Below, in pieces: positions 6,849 through 12,648 of a stretch of DNA of 12,648 nt. The stretch lies in assembly GCA_963829845.1 (NCBI GenBank), contig CAWHKD010000007.1:1-12648 (forward strand), written 5' to 3'. The stretch is from Gaiellasilicea sp963829845 (lineage in GTDB: Bacteria > Actinomycetota > Thermoleophilia > Gaiellales > Gaiellaceae). Each line of letters opens with the position of its first letter. Position 1 is the first letter of the stretch. Both the position numbers and the translations under genes were made by a program. The notes beneath the pieces are model-generated. The model worked only from the letters and a program-made list of their open reading frames with translations. It had not been told where the DNA came from and did no database searches.

Positions 6849-7700
6849 ATGAAGAGGTACCTGCTGCTCCTCGCCGCCCTCGGCGTGGCGCTCGCCGCAC
6901 TCGCCGGCTCGGCGGGGGCGATCACCGGCAACTACACCGACGACTTCGTCCACGACAACGTCGGTCTGCTCGTCTTCTACACATCGGACACACCGGCCGG
7001 CGCCGACCCGTTCAGCCACCGTTGTTCCGGCACCCTGATCTCGCCGACCGTGGTCGTGACGGCGGGACACTGCACCACCGGAGTCAACAGCGGCCGCATC
7101 TACCTCCAGCAGTCGGTCGCGCCGAACTACGACCCGAACGCGTTCGGCGGCCGGGGCGGCGATCCGACGACCGGCTATCCCTACGAGGGTGGGATCACGT
7201 TCCAGCGTGCGGACAACTACGGCTTCCTCGCCGGCTTCCCGGAGACGAAGGACGCCGGCGTTGTCGTGCTCGACCAGGCCGTCACCCCGGCGAACGGCTT
7301 CGGCATCTTGCCGGCAGCGGGCGCGATCGACCGCTACATCGCGGCGGCCGGGGACAAGAAGCAGGCTCGCTTCACGGTCAGCGGCTATGGCCTCTCCGAC
7401 CAGGATCCGCGGCCGGTCTCGTTCCGCGAGCGGCTGATGGCCAACTCGTACGCGATCAACAACGAGGCGCCGATCACGGAGTTCAACCTGAAGACGACCG
7501 CGAACGCCTCCCAGGGCAAGGGCGGCACCTGCAACGGCGATTCGGGCGGCCCGGTCTTCTTCTACGGCACGAACGTGATCGCTGCCGTGACCTCGTTCGG
7601 CCAGAACGGGCAGTGCAAGGGCCAGGACTTCTCCTATCGGCTCGACCGGCCCGAGGTCCTGAGCTGGATCACGAATCCGAACCGGCCCGACGCCGGCTAG
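6849..7700 (+). CDS. Secreted trypsin-like (S1) serine protease
   Basis: A 283-residue exported protease of the chymotrypsin fold. The signal peptide covers residues 1 to about 24, with likely cleavage after SAGA. The triad is H74 in TAGHC, D135 in KDAGVVVLD and S232 in GDSGGP. C59/C75 form the usual disulfide around the catalytic histidine, and C228/C256 are likely the second. Glycine occupies the specificity-pocket position (G226, six residues before S232) where trypsin has aspartate, so cleavage after Lys/Arg is not expected. The mature N-terminus ITGNYTDD follows directly on the signal peptide with little or no propeptide. GGAGGA at 6835-6840 serves either the ATG at 6849 or an in-frame GTG at 6846; I prefer the ATG. 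It lies between the S8 terminator and a convergent gene whose stop is 4 bases away. Confidence 0.93.
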   Translation: MKRYLLLLAALGVALAALAGSAGAITGNYTDDFVHDNVGLLVFYTSDTPAGADPFSHRCSGTLISPTVVVTAGHCTTGVNSGRIYLQQSVAPNYDPNAFGGRGGDPTTGYPYEGGITFQRADNYGFLAGFPETKDAGVVVLDQAVTPANGFGILPAAGAIDRYIAAAGDKKQARFTVSGYGLSDQDPRPVSFRERLMANSYAINNEAPITEFNLKTTANASQGKGGTCNGDSGGPVFFYGTNVIAAVTSFGQNGQCKGQDFSYRLDRPEVLSWITNPNRPDAG

Positions 7701-7704
7701 GAGT

Positions 7705-8082
7705 TCAGGAGACGACGATCGCAGGGGCCCGCTTCGGCGGGCCCTTGCCCTTTTGCTTGCACGCCGGATCGACCTGGAGCACCGCCCGGCTCCCCCGCGC
7801 GCCGGCGGCCCGGACCGTGAACGCTGCGCAGCGGTCGAGCTGCAGGTCGAATGAGGCCTCGAAGCTGCCGTCCCGCTTGGCGCGCACGCCGACGCGGCGC
7901 GTCGTCTGATCGGCGGCGACGTAGGTAACGATCACGGGCTCGCGTGCGCCGAACTGCTTGCCCCCGATCGTGAGCGGGGCGACCGAGCTGAGCTTCAGCG
8001 ACGCACGGCGTGGCGTCGACGCCCCCTGTGCAGGGATGGCGAGAACCAGCATCATCATCACAGCGGCAGCTGCTACGCGCAT
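7705..8082 (-). CDS. Small secreted protein of unknown function
   Basis: A 125-residue protein whose first 20 or so residues form a clear Sec signal peptide: MRVAAAAVMMMLVLAIPAQGA, with likely cleavage near the QGA. The mature part, about 105 residues, has alternating hydrophobic strands (for example EPVIVTYV near 51-58 and GSFEASFDL near 74-82) and two cysteines, in DRC and DPAC, that could form a disulfide. This suggests a small beta-sandwich, Ig-like domain; that is inference from pattern, and I do not recognise a named family. The C-terminus is basic (KQKGKGPPKR). The start is fixed by a very strong Shine-Dalgarno, GGAGGGAGG just upstream of ATG 8082-8080 on the minus strand; longer upstream extensions lack a signal peptide at their start. 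It converges on the S1 protease and diverges from the Asp-box protein gene. Its function is unknown. Confidence 0.75.
   Translation of the reverse strand: MRVAAAAVMMMLVLAIPAQGASTPRRASLKLSSVAPLTIGGKQFGAREPVIVTYVAADQTTRRVGVRAKRDGSFEASFDLQLDRCAAFTVRAAGARGSRAVLQVDPACKQKGKGPPKRAPAIVVS
7725..7754 (+). terminator. Terminator of the S1 protease, inside the convergent coding sequence
   Basis: GGGCCCGC at 7725-7732 pairs perfectly with GCGGGCCC at 7737-7744 around TTCG, giving a C(UUCG)G tetraloop, one of the most stable RNA loops known. Flanking G-T and A-T pairs extend the stem. The tail TTGCCCTTTT ends at 7754. It begins 25 bases after the S1 stop codon and lies wholly within the 3' coding part of the minus-strand gene at 7705-8082. 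Confidence 0.75.
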
Positions 8083-8126
8083 CGTTACCTCCCTCCTCGA
8101 ATGAAGCCATACGGAGAGCAGGCCGG

Positions 8127-8196
8127 GACCCCCCGGAAGGGGGTCGACAGGAGTCAACATGGCACCGCGACCCGTGCCGTGCCACCGTTGTATCGT
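8127..8196 (+). promoter_or_regulatory. Divergent intergenic region with hairpin, dyad and -10-like hexamer
   Basis: The 162-base gap 8083-8244 separates two divergent exported-protein genes. It holds a 7-bp hairpin (GACCCCC at 8127-8133 against GGGGGTC at 8139-8145), a spaced dyad (TGGCAC at 8160-8165, GTGCCA at 8179-8184) and TATCGT at 8191-8196, which fits TANNNT and lies 48 bases before the GTG at 8245. The dyad sits just upstream of the hexamer, where a regulator could bind. No -35 box is clear on either strand. Confidence 0.3.
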
Positions 8197-8244
8197 CCCA
8201 GCCGACGCCGCCTTTGGGGGGCGGCACGAGGGAAGGGGGAGTGC

Positions 8245-10092
8245 GTGCTCCGTACTCGATTCCTTTGCCTGTTCGGTGCGGCGCTCGGCGCGCTTGCACT
8301 CGCGGCGCCGGCGCTCGGCGACGTGAAGATCACGGACAGGCCGTACGTCCGCCACGACGGCGGGCAGGACGCGACGACAGCCGCGTGCTCGACCAACAAC
8401 CGTCAGCAGAACGAGCCGGCAGCCGCGGTCAGCCCGATGCAGCCGAGCAAGATGACGGCCGGCGCGAACGACTACTGCACGGTACCGACGAACGGCGACG
8501 CGTGGCCCGGCTTCTACTACAGCTCCGACGGAGGCGCGAATTGGACGAACAGCCTCCTGCCGGGATACTCGCTCGACACGACCGCTGAGGGGCAGGCCTC
8601 ACCGCTCTTCGGGCTGGCGCTGGGTGCCGGCGATCCGGTGCAGGCGTGGGACCGGTTCGGCAACGTCTACTACGGCGGGATCGCATTCAACCGCGGCAAG
8701 CCGGCGAACGGCTCGATCTGGGTCGCGCGCTACAGCTGGGTCGCGGGCGGGGCGCCGGACTACCAGGGCACGGCGCTGGTGGCGCGAGGGACACCGAGCC
8801 CGATCTTCCTCGGTCACTTCAATGACAAGGTGATGATCGAGGTCGACCGGAGCACGAACGCGGCCACGTCCGGCAACGTCTACGTCTGCTGGGCGTTGTT
8901 CACGGCCAGTGGGCCGAACAACGGCATCTTCTTCTCCCGCTCGACGGACGGCGGGCAGACATTCTCCAACCGGCAGAAGCTCTCCGAGTCCGTGCACGGC
9001 AGCCAGTCGTGCGACATCGGCGTCGGCAGCACCGGCCGCGTCTGGGTGGCGTGGCGGCAGTTCGAGTTCAGGGCCGACAGCGGCCAACGGCAGCGGAACG
9101 CGATCGCGTACGTCTCCTCGACCGACGGTGGCCGCTCCTTCACGAAGCCGGCCGTCGCGCACGAGTTCGTGGCTTGGGACATGGGCGACACCACGGGCGA
9201 TCCGGGAGCAGCCGGCCAGGCCGGCTACGAGGCGTGCCTCGTCGGCGACGCGACGCTCGGGCGGTGCGAAGGCCCCGACCCGAGGGTGAACGCTCGCGAT
9301 TGCGGCGACGGGCCGTTCGAGTGCCTCTCCGGCTACGTCTTCGGACGGGCCGACTCGAGCGTGCACATCTCGGCCGACCCGACTCCGGGTGCGGATCCGG
9401 ATGCCGCGTACGCGTTGGTCGATGCGACCGTGCCGGGGACGGAGACCCCGACCGGATCGACGTACTCGACCGTCAGCGACGGGATCGGCAGCCAAGCTTC
9501 GACGTATCTCGTCAGGACGACGAACGGCGGCAGCAGTTGGACGACGTCGCGGGTGGACCCGCAGCCGAAGGGCCACCAGTTCTACAGCGACGTCGACGCC
9601 TATGCCGGCCGGCTGCACGTCGTCTACCACGACACGCGCAGCGACATCGCGACGGGACCGCCGGGCACGGTGGGCGACTTCCGCACGATCCCCTTCTCGA
9701 ACCAGTGGGTCGGCGGTGCGGTCGGGTCGACGCACACGAAGCAGGGCGTCGAGACGTGGTACTCGCGCTCGACGGACGGCGGCGCAACGTGGACCCGGCA
9801 GCGTGTCTCCGGAACGAGCTACCCGCTCAACTATGAGCAGTTCGGCAATCGGGACAGCCCGTTCTTCGGCGACTACAACTACGTCTCCGCCTCGGCCTCG
9901 AACGTCCTGATGGCCTGGCCGAGCGGGCAAGACGTGATCGCCGGCACCGATCCGCGCTACACGGACGGGAACGGCACCGATGGGTTCGACGTGCTCCAGT
10001 GCCGCACCTTCGCGAACGGTGTGTGGAGCGCCGACACCTGCCCGGACGCGGGCGGGCTCGACCAGAACATCTACGGGTTCGTCGGCAGCTAG
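8245..10092 (+). CDS. Secreted Asp-box (BNR) beta-propeller, sialidase-superfamily-like protein
   Basis: A 615-residue exported protein. The signal peptide covers residues 1 to about 25, with likely cleavage after APALG. Five Asp-box motifs (S-x-D-G-G-x-x-aromatic) mark a beta-propeller: 93-100, 233-240, 292-299, 425-432 (TTNGGSSW) and 509-516. Asp boxes occur in sialidases and other glycosidases, but also in sortilin-like and other non-enzymatic propellers. I do not see the sialidase FRIP motif or a recognisable arginine triad, so hydrolysis of sialosides is unproven and a binding role is possible. About ten cysteines in the mature chain, several clustered at 331-360, suggest disulfides and fit an extracellular location. 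The GTG at 8245 begins the signal peptide directly and follows AAGGGGG at 8234-8240; the frame stays open back to 8101, but that stretch would precede the signal peptide. It is followed by a strong stem-loop at 10109-10140. Confidence 0.87.
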   Translation: MLRTRFLCLFGAALGALALAAPALGDVKITDRPYVRHDGGQDATTAACSTNNRQQNEPAAAVSPMQPSKMTAGANDYCTVPTNGDAWPGFYYSSDGGANWTNSLLPGYSLDTTAEGQASPLFGLALGAGDPVQAWDRFGNVYYGGIAFNRGKPANGSIWVARYSWVAGGAPDYQGTALVARGTPSPIFLGHFNDKVMIEVDRSTNAATSGNVYVCWALFTASGPNNGIFFSRSTDGGQTFSNRQKLSESVHGSQSCDIGVGSTGRVWVAWRQFEFRADSGQRQRNAIAYVSSTDGGRSFTKPAVAHEFVAWDMGDTTGDPGAAGQAGYEACLVGDATLGRCEGPDPRVNARDCGDGPFECLSGYVFGRADSSVHISADPTPGADPDAAYALVDATVPGTETPTGSTYSTVSDGIGSQASTYLVRTTNGGSSWTTSRVDPQPKGHQFYSDVDAYAGRLHVVYHDTRSDIATGPPGTVGDFRTIPFSNQWVGGAVGSTHTKQGVETWYSRSTDGGATWTRQRVSGTSYPLNYEQFGNRDSPFFGDYNYVSASASNVLMAWPSGQDVIAGTDPRYTDGNGTDGFDVLQCRTFANGVWSADTCPDAGGLDQNIYGFVGS

Positions 10093-10098
10093 CCCGGC

Positions 10099-10178
10099 GA
10101 GCTAGTAGGCGAGGAGGCCGTCGATCGGCGGCCTCCTCGCAGGCGACGGCGCCACGCCCGGGCTGAGCTAGTAGGCGA
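10099..10178. repeat. 14-base direct repeat, each copy joined to a stem-loop
   Basis: GAGCTAGTAGGCGA occurs at 10099-10112 and again at 10165-10178, 66 bases apart. The second copy contains the lipA stop codon (TAG on the minus strand, 10170-10168). Both copies run into inverted repeats: the first into the 10109-10140 stem, the second into a 7-bp stem (GCGACCG at 10175-10181 against CGGTCGC at 10191-10197). This looks like a small duplication of the lipA end. Confidence 0.6.
10109..10140. terminator. Stem-loop between convergent genes, probable bidirectional terminator
   Basis: GCGAGGAGGCCG at 10109-10120 pairs perfectly with CGGCCTCCTCGC at 10129-10140, a 12-bp stem with an 8-base loop. It lies 17 bases after the stop of the Asp-box protein gene and 28 bases beyond the lipA stop on the other strand, so it can serve both. 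No T tract follows on either strand. Confidence 0.7.
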
Positions 10179-11088
10179 CCGCCCCTTGGCCGGTCGCGGC
10201 GGCGTGGCGCTGCTCGTCCGCGCGGTAGCTGGAGCGGACGAGCGGGCCCGCGAAGACCGAGCCGAAGCCGAGCGCCTCGCCCTGCTCTCGCAGCCAGCGG
10301 AACTCGTCCGGGTGCACCCAGCGGTCGATCGTCGCGTGCTTGGGGCTCGGCTGCAGGTACTGGCCGATCGTGACGACGTCGACGCCGTGCGCGCGCAGAT
10401 CCCGCATCGTCTCGACCACCTCGTCGTTCGTCTCGCCGAGCCCGACGATGATCCCCGACTTCGTCAGGACGGGATAGTCGGCGAGCTCCTTCGCGCGGCC
10501 GAGCAGCCAGAGCGCCTTGTCGTAGCTCGCCTTCGCGCCGCGCATGTTCCGGTGCAGCCGGCGGACGGTCTCGATGTTGTGGTTGAAGACCTCCGGTCGG
10601 GCGGCGAGGACCGTATGCAGTGCCTCCTCCTCGACGCCGAGGAAGTCGGGCGTCAGCACCTCGACGCTGGCCTCGGGCAGCTTCATCTTGATCGCGCGGA
10701 TCGTGGCCGCGAAGTGGCGGGCGCCGCGGTCGGGCACGTCGTCGCGGTCGACCGAGGTGACGACGACATGCTTCAGCGCCATCTGGGCGGCGGCCTGGCC
10801 GACGCGGAGCGGCTCGAGCGGATCGGGCGCGTCCTGCGGCTTGCCGGAGTGGACGTAGCAGTAGCGGCAGGCGCGCGTGCAGGTCTCGCCGAGGATCTGG
10901 AAGGTCGCGGTGCCCCGGCCCCAGCACTCGGAGATGTTCGGGCAGCGCGCCTCCTCGCAGACCGTGTTCAGCGAGAGACCGTGGAGCAGCTTCTTGACGT
11001 CGTAGAAGTGCCCGTCGGCGCTCGGCGCGCGGACCTTCATCCACTCCGGGCGGCGCGGGCGCTCGGCGACTGGCAGCGAGCCCTTCAC
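10168..11088 (-). CDS. lipA: Lipoyl synthase
   Basis: A radical SAM enzyme that inserts sulfur at C6 and C8 of octanoyl groups bound to lipoyl domains, completing lipoate on dehydrogenase E2 and glycine-cleavage H proteins. The 306-residue length is typical. Two [4Fe-4S] sites are visible: the auxiliary cluster motif CEEARCPNISEC (C44, C49, C55), sacrificed as sulfur donor, and the radical SAM motif CTRACRYC (C70, C74, C77). The diagnostic RSSY motif, whose serine ligates the auxiliary cluster, is at 285-288. The GTG start overlaps the stop of the preceding cupin gene as GTGA (11088-11085), with no Shine-Dalgarno sequence, so translation is probably coupled. An internal ATG at codon 17 would give a shorter protein but would lose the coupling. 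It is the last gene of the lipB-cupin-lipA operon. Confidence 0.97.
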   Translation of the reverse strand: MKGSLPVAERPRRPEWMKVRAPSADGHFYDVKKLLHGLSLNTVCEEARCPNISECWGRGTATFQILGETCTRACRYCYVHSGKPQDAPDPLEPLRVGQAAAQMALKHVVVTSVDRDDVPDRGARHFAATIRAIKMKLPEASVEVLTPDFLGVEEEALHTVLAARPEVFNHNIETVRRLHRNMRGAKASYDKALWLLGRAKELADYPVLTKSGIIVGLGETNDEVVETMRDLRAHGVDVVTIGQYLQPSPKHATIDRWVHPDEFRWLREQGEALGFGSVFAGPLVRSSYRADEQRHAAATGQGAVAY

Positions 11089-11429
11089 GAGCCGAAGTGT
11101 ACGGACGCGCCTTCGACCATCAGGGTGGCCATCGTCGTGTCCTCGGTCCAGAGACGGTGCCGGACGCCCTTCGGCCAGCGGATCTGCTGCTCCTCGTGCA
11201 ACGGCGTCACCTCGTCACCCACGGACGTGAAGCCCTCACCGGCGATGCAGACGACGATTGTGTCGCGCTCGCCGGGATGCTCGTGGACCGTCGCGTGCTC
11301 GGCGAACCGCAGCTCCGCGACGAAGAGCTCCGGCTCGCGCACGAGGACGCGGCCGACAACGCCGACGCAGCCCTCGTACGGGAGCGGATCCCAGCCCTTT
11401 CGCGGGACATCGCGGAGCTCGACGTTCAA
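11085..11429 (-). CDS. Small single-domain cupin protein between lipB and lipA
   Basis: A 114-residue protein, almost all of it one cupin barrel. The first cupin motif contains HEH (H49, H51) and ends in CIAGEG at 61-66; the position that usually holds the metal-binding glutamate is Asp/Thr (D56/T57). The second motif, PKGVRH at 86-91, provides the other histidine. Three histidines could bind a metal. The start is inferred: a TTG at 11429-11427 overlaps the lipB stop as TTGA, with GGCGAGG just upstream, and no ATG or GTG is better placed. Its end overlaps the lipA start by 4 bases. Such tight coupling suggests a role linked to lipoate synthesis, but no function is established. The frame stays open further upstream across lipB; that part is not coding. 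Confidence 0.78.
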   Translation of the reverse strand: MNVELRDVPRKGWDPLPYEGCVGVVGRVLVREPELFVAELRFAEHATVHEHPGERDTIVVCIAGEGFTSVGDEVTPLHEEQQIRWPKGVRHRLWTEDTTMATLMVEGASVHFGS

Positions 11430-12091
11430 CGCCTCGCCAGCGCCGACCGCTCCTCCGGCACGAGTCCGAAGACCTCCGCGAGCGCGTCGAGCGCCGGCTC
11501 GCGCACGTCGTCGACCGCGACGGGGTGGCCGAGCTCCCGCGCCACGGTCGTGAAGGCCGCGTCCTCGAGCCCGCAGGCGGTGATCCACTGCGTGAACGGC
11601 GCCGGATCGAGATCGACGTTGAGCGCGTAGCCGTGCGTCGTCACCCACTTCGCGATGTGGATTCCGATCGAGGCGATCTTCCGCGGCGGTGGCGTGAGCC
11701 AGACACCCGTGAGCCCGTCGATCCGCTGCGCCTCGACTCCGAGCTTCGCGAGCGTCAGGATCAGCGCCTCCTCGAGGTCGCGGCAGTAGCGCTTGACGTC
11801 CTGGCCGTGCCGCTTCAGGTCGAGGATCGGATAGCAGACGAGCTGCCCGGGACCGTGGAACGTCGACTTTCCGCCGCGGTCTGTTGCGACGACATCGACC
11901 TCCGCGCCGGTCGGGATGTGCAGCTCCGACTCCTCGGTGCGGCGGCCGGTCGTGACCGTCGGGGGATGCTCCAGCAGCAGGATCGTGTCCGGCTTCTCCC
12001 CCTCGGAGACGGCTGCTGCGATCGAGCGCTGCAGCTCCCAGGCGTCCTCGTAGGGGACGAGGCCAAGGTGCATCACGTGGGCCGGTGTCAT
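11426..12091 (-). CDS. lipB: Octanoyl-[acyl-carrier-protein]:protein octanoyltransferase
   Basis: Transfers the octanoyl chain from acyl carrier protein to the lipoyl-domain lysine, the first committed step of lipoate synthesis, giving the substrate of LipA. The 221-residue length fits the family. The signature RGGKSTFHGPGQLVCYP is at 72-88, KIASIG at 138-143 holds the catalytic lysine K138, and TACGL at 171-175 holds the nucleophile C173, which forms an acyl-thioester intermediate. F78 replaces the more usual tyrosine in the T-Y-H-G-P-G motif. The ATG at 12091 lacks a Shine-Dalgarno sequence but follows TACTGT by 7 bases, which suggests a leaderless mRNA. It is the first gene of the operon, and its stop overlaps the TTG of the cupin gene. 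Confidence 0.96.
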   Translation of the reverse strand: MTPAHVMHLGLVPYEDAWELQRSIAAAVSEGEKPDTILLLEHPPTVTTGRRTEESELHIPTGAEVDVVATDRGGKSTFHGPGQLVCYPILDLKRHGQDVKRYCRDLEEALILTLAKLGVEAQRIDGLTGVWLTPPPRKIASIGIHIAKWVTTHGYALNVDLDPAPFTQWITACGLEDAAFTTVARELGHPVAVDDVREPALDALAEVFGLVPEERSALARR

Positions 12092-12098
12092 CGCTCGA

Positions 12099-12108
12099 AC
12101 AGTAGTCT
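12099..12108. promoter_or_regulatory. Overlapping divergent -10 boxes between lipB and the VOC gene
   Basis: Only 26 bases separate the two divergent start codons. ACAGTAGTCT holds TAGTCT on the plus strand (12103-12108), ending 9 bases before the GTG at 12118, and TACTGT on the minus strand (12104-12099), ending 7 bases before the ATG at 12091. Both fit TANNNT and share the TA at 12103-12104. Polymerase could not occupy both at once, so the two genes may compete. No -35 match is clear. Confidence 0.5.
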
Positions 12109-12117
12109 CGGGCCGCC

Positions 12118-12504
12118 GTGTTCCGTCGTCCGCAGGTGATCCTCTTCAGCTCCGACCTGCCGCGTGCCATGGCGTTCTACACGAGCCTGGGCTTTCGCGA
12201 GACCTTCCGCGTTCCCGTCGACGGTGACCCGATCCATGTCGATCTCGAGCTCGACGGCTACGCGATCGGGATCGCATCGGTTGCATCGACGCGAGACGAC
12301 CACGGCCTCGACCCGATGGCCGAGGGCCAACGCGCGGCGGTGATCCTGTGGACCGACGACGCGCGGACCGCGTACGAGGCACTGGTCGACGCCGGCGTGC
12401 TCGCGCTCGCCGCGCCGCACCGTTGGCTGGAGGGGCTGCTGATCGCGTGGGTCGCCGATCCCGATGGGAATCCGGTGCAGATCGTCCAGCGCCTCGACGA
12501 CTGA
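12118..12504 (+). CDS. VOC-superfamily (glyoxalase/bleomycin-resistance fold) protein
   Basis: A 128-residue cytosolic protein of two beta-alpha-beta-beta-beta modules. The first has the typical DLPRAMAFYTSLGF at 13-26, and the second ends in WVADPDGNPVQIVQ at 111-124. In metal-dependent members a glutamate usually follows DPDGN to bind the metal; here the position is Q121. It is therefore uncertain whether a metal is bound, and a ligand-binding or antibiotic-binding role is as likely as catalysis. The substrate is unknown. The GTG start has no Shine-Dalgarno sequence but follows TAGTCT by 9 bases, suggesting a leaderless transcript. It diverges from lipB and converges on the partial gene at 12506, with a single base between the stop codons. 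Confidence 0.88.
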   Translation: MFRRPQVILFSSDLPRAMAFYTSLGFRETFRVPVDGDPIHVDLELDGYAIGIASVASTRDDHGLDPMAEGQRAAVILWTDDARTAYEALVDAGVLALAAPHRWLEGLLIAWVADPDGNPVQIVQRLDD

Positions 12505-12505
12505 T

Positions 12506-12648
12506 TCAGCCGTCCTGTGGCAGCAGCGCTTGCGCGGCTTCAAGGTCCTCGGCCCGCACAAGGATCTCGTACGAGCCGCCGAAGTTCTCGCCCAGCTGCG
12601 TGGCGCGGTGCTCCGACTGGATCCCGGCCGTCTCGAGCAGGCCCCGGA
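12506..12648 (-). CDS. C-terminal fragment of a DUF2007-like protein, cut by the window edge
   Basis: Read on the minus strand, the last 46 residues are open and protein-like, ending in a TGA at 12508-12506. They begin RGLLETAGIQSEH and continue through FGGSYEILVRAEDLEAAQALL before the end. A helix with LLETAGI followed by a short strand ending in a LVRAEDLEAA-type helix matches the small DUF2007 (putative signal-transducing) domain, known for similar ends in many bacteria. The start lies outside the window, so length and other domains are unknown. It is convergent with the VOC gene. Confidence 0.75.
   Translation of the reverse strand, partial: RGLLETAGIQSEHRATQLGENFGGSYEILVRAEDLEAAQALLPQDG

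Noticed and set aside
8101..8244. Upstream start for the Asp-box protein
   Set aside because: It would place 48 polar residues before a clean signal peptide; the GTG at 8245 has a ribosome-binding site and starts the signal peptide directly.
9827..11044. Long minus-strand frame overlapping lipA in another phase
   Set aside because: Arginine-rich shadow of lipA; the lipA frame carries both iron-sulfur motifs and RSSY.
11430..12170. Upstream extension of the small cupin frame across lipB
   Set aside because: The translation is Arg/Ala/Gly-rich and out of frame with lipB, which is clearly coding.

Overview
The window is high-GC DNA from a bacterium, most likely an actinobacterium. The evidence is strong G/C bias at third codon positions, frequent GTG/TTG starts, several starts with no ribosome-binding site but a TANNNT hexamer 7-9 bases upstream (the leaderless pattern common in Actinobacteria), and gene families typical of that phylum. 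A deep-branching class such as Thermoleophilia (Gaiella-like) is my guess; it rests on overall flavour only. No phage, transposase, integrase or CRISPR array is visible.

Layout. (1) 1-71: a tRNA-Phe lacking its first two bases. (2) 72-321: a non-coding gap with a GC-rich stem-loop and a weak promoter candidate. (3) 322-1182: a cupin fused to a class III nucleotide cyclase domain with atypical substrate-specifying residues. (4) 1219-3347: two central-metabolism genes, an isocitrate lyase/PEP mutase family enzyme and class II fumarase (fumC), 11 bases apart. (5) 3454-10092: a block of four exported proteins: a large subtilisin-like protease (S8), a small chymotrypsin-fold protease (S1), a small secreted protein of unknown function on the minus strand, and an Asp-box (BNR) beta-propeller protein. 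Strong stem-loops separate them. (6) 12091-10168, minus strand: lipB, a small cupin gene and lipA joined by 4-base stop/start overlaps, a compact lipoate-synthesis operon with an unexpected middle member. (7) 12118-12504: a VOC (glyoxalase-fold) protein divergent from lipB. (8) 12506-12648: the C-terminal end of a DUF2007-like protein on the minus strand.

How they fit together. LipB moves octanoate from acyl carrier protein to lipoyl domains and LipA inserts two sulfurs, making the cofactor of pyruvate and 2-oxoglutarate dehydrogenases. Fumarase and the lyase-family enzyme also belong to central carbon metabolism. The exported block looks like an extracellular degradation set, each gene apparently its own transcription unit. 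The most notable observations are the lipB-cupin-lipA coupling, overlapping divergent leaderless promoters at 12099-12108 with the same pattern upstream of two other genes, a terminator buried inside the antisense coding sequence, and the guanylate-cyclase-like glutamate in the cupin-cyclase fusion. I see no clear wholly new defence or mobile system.
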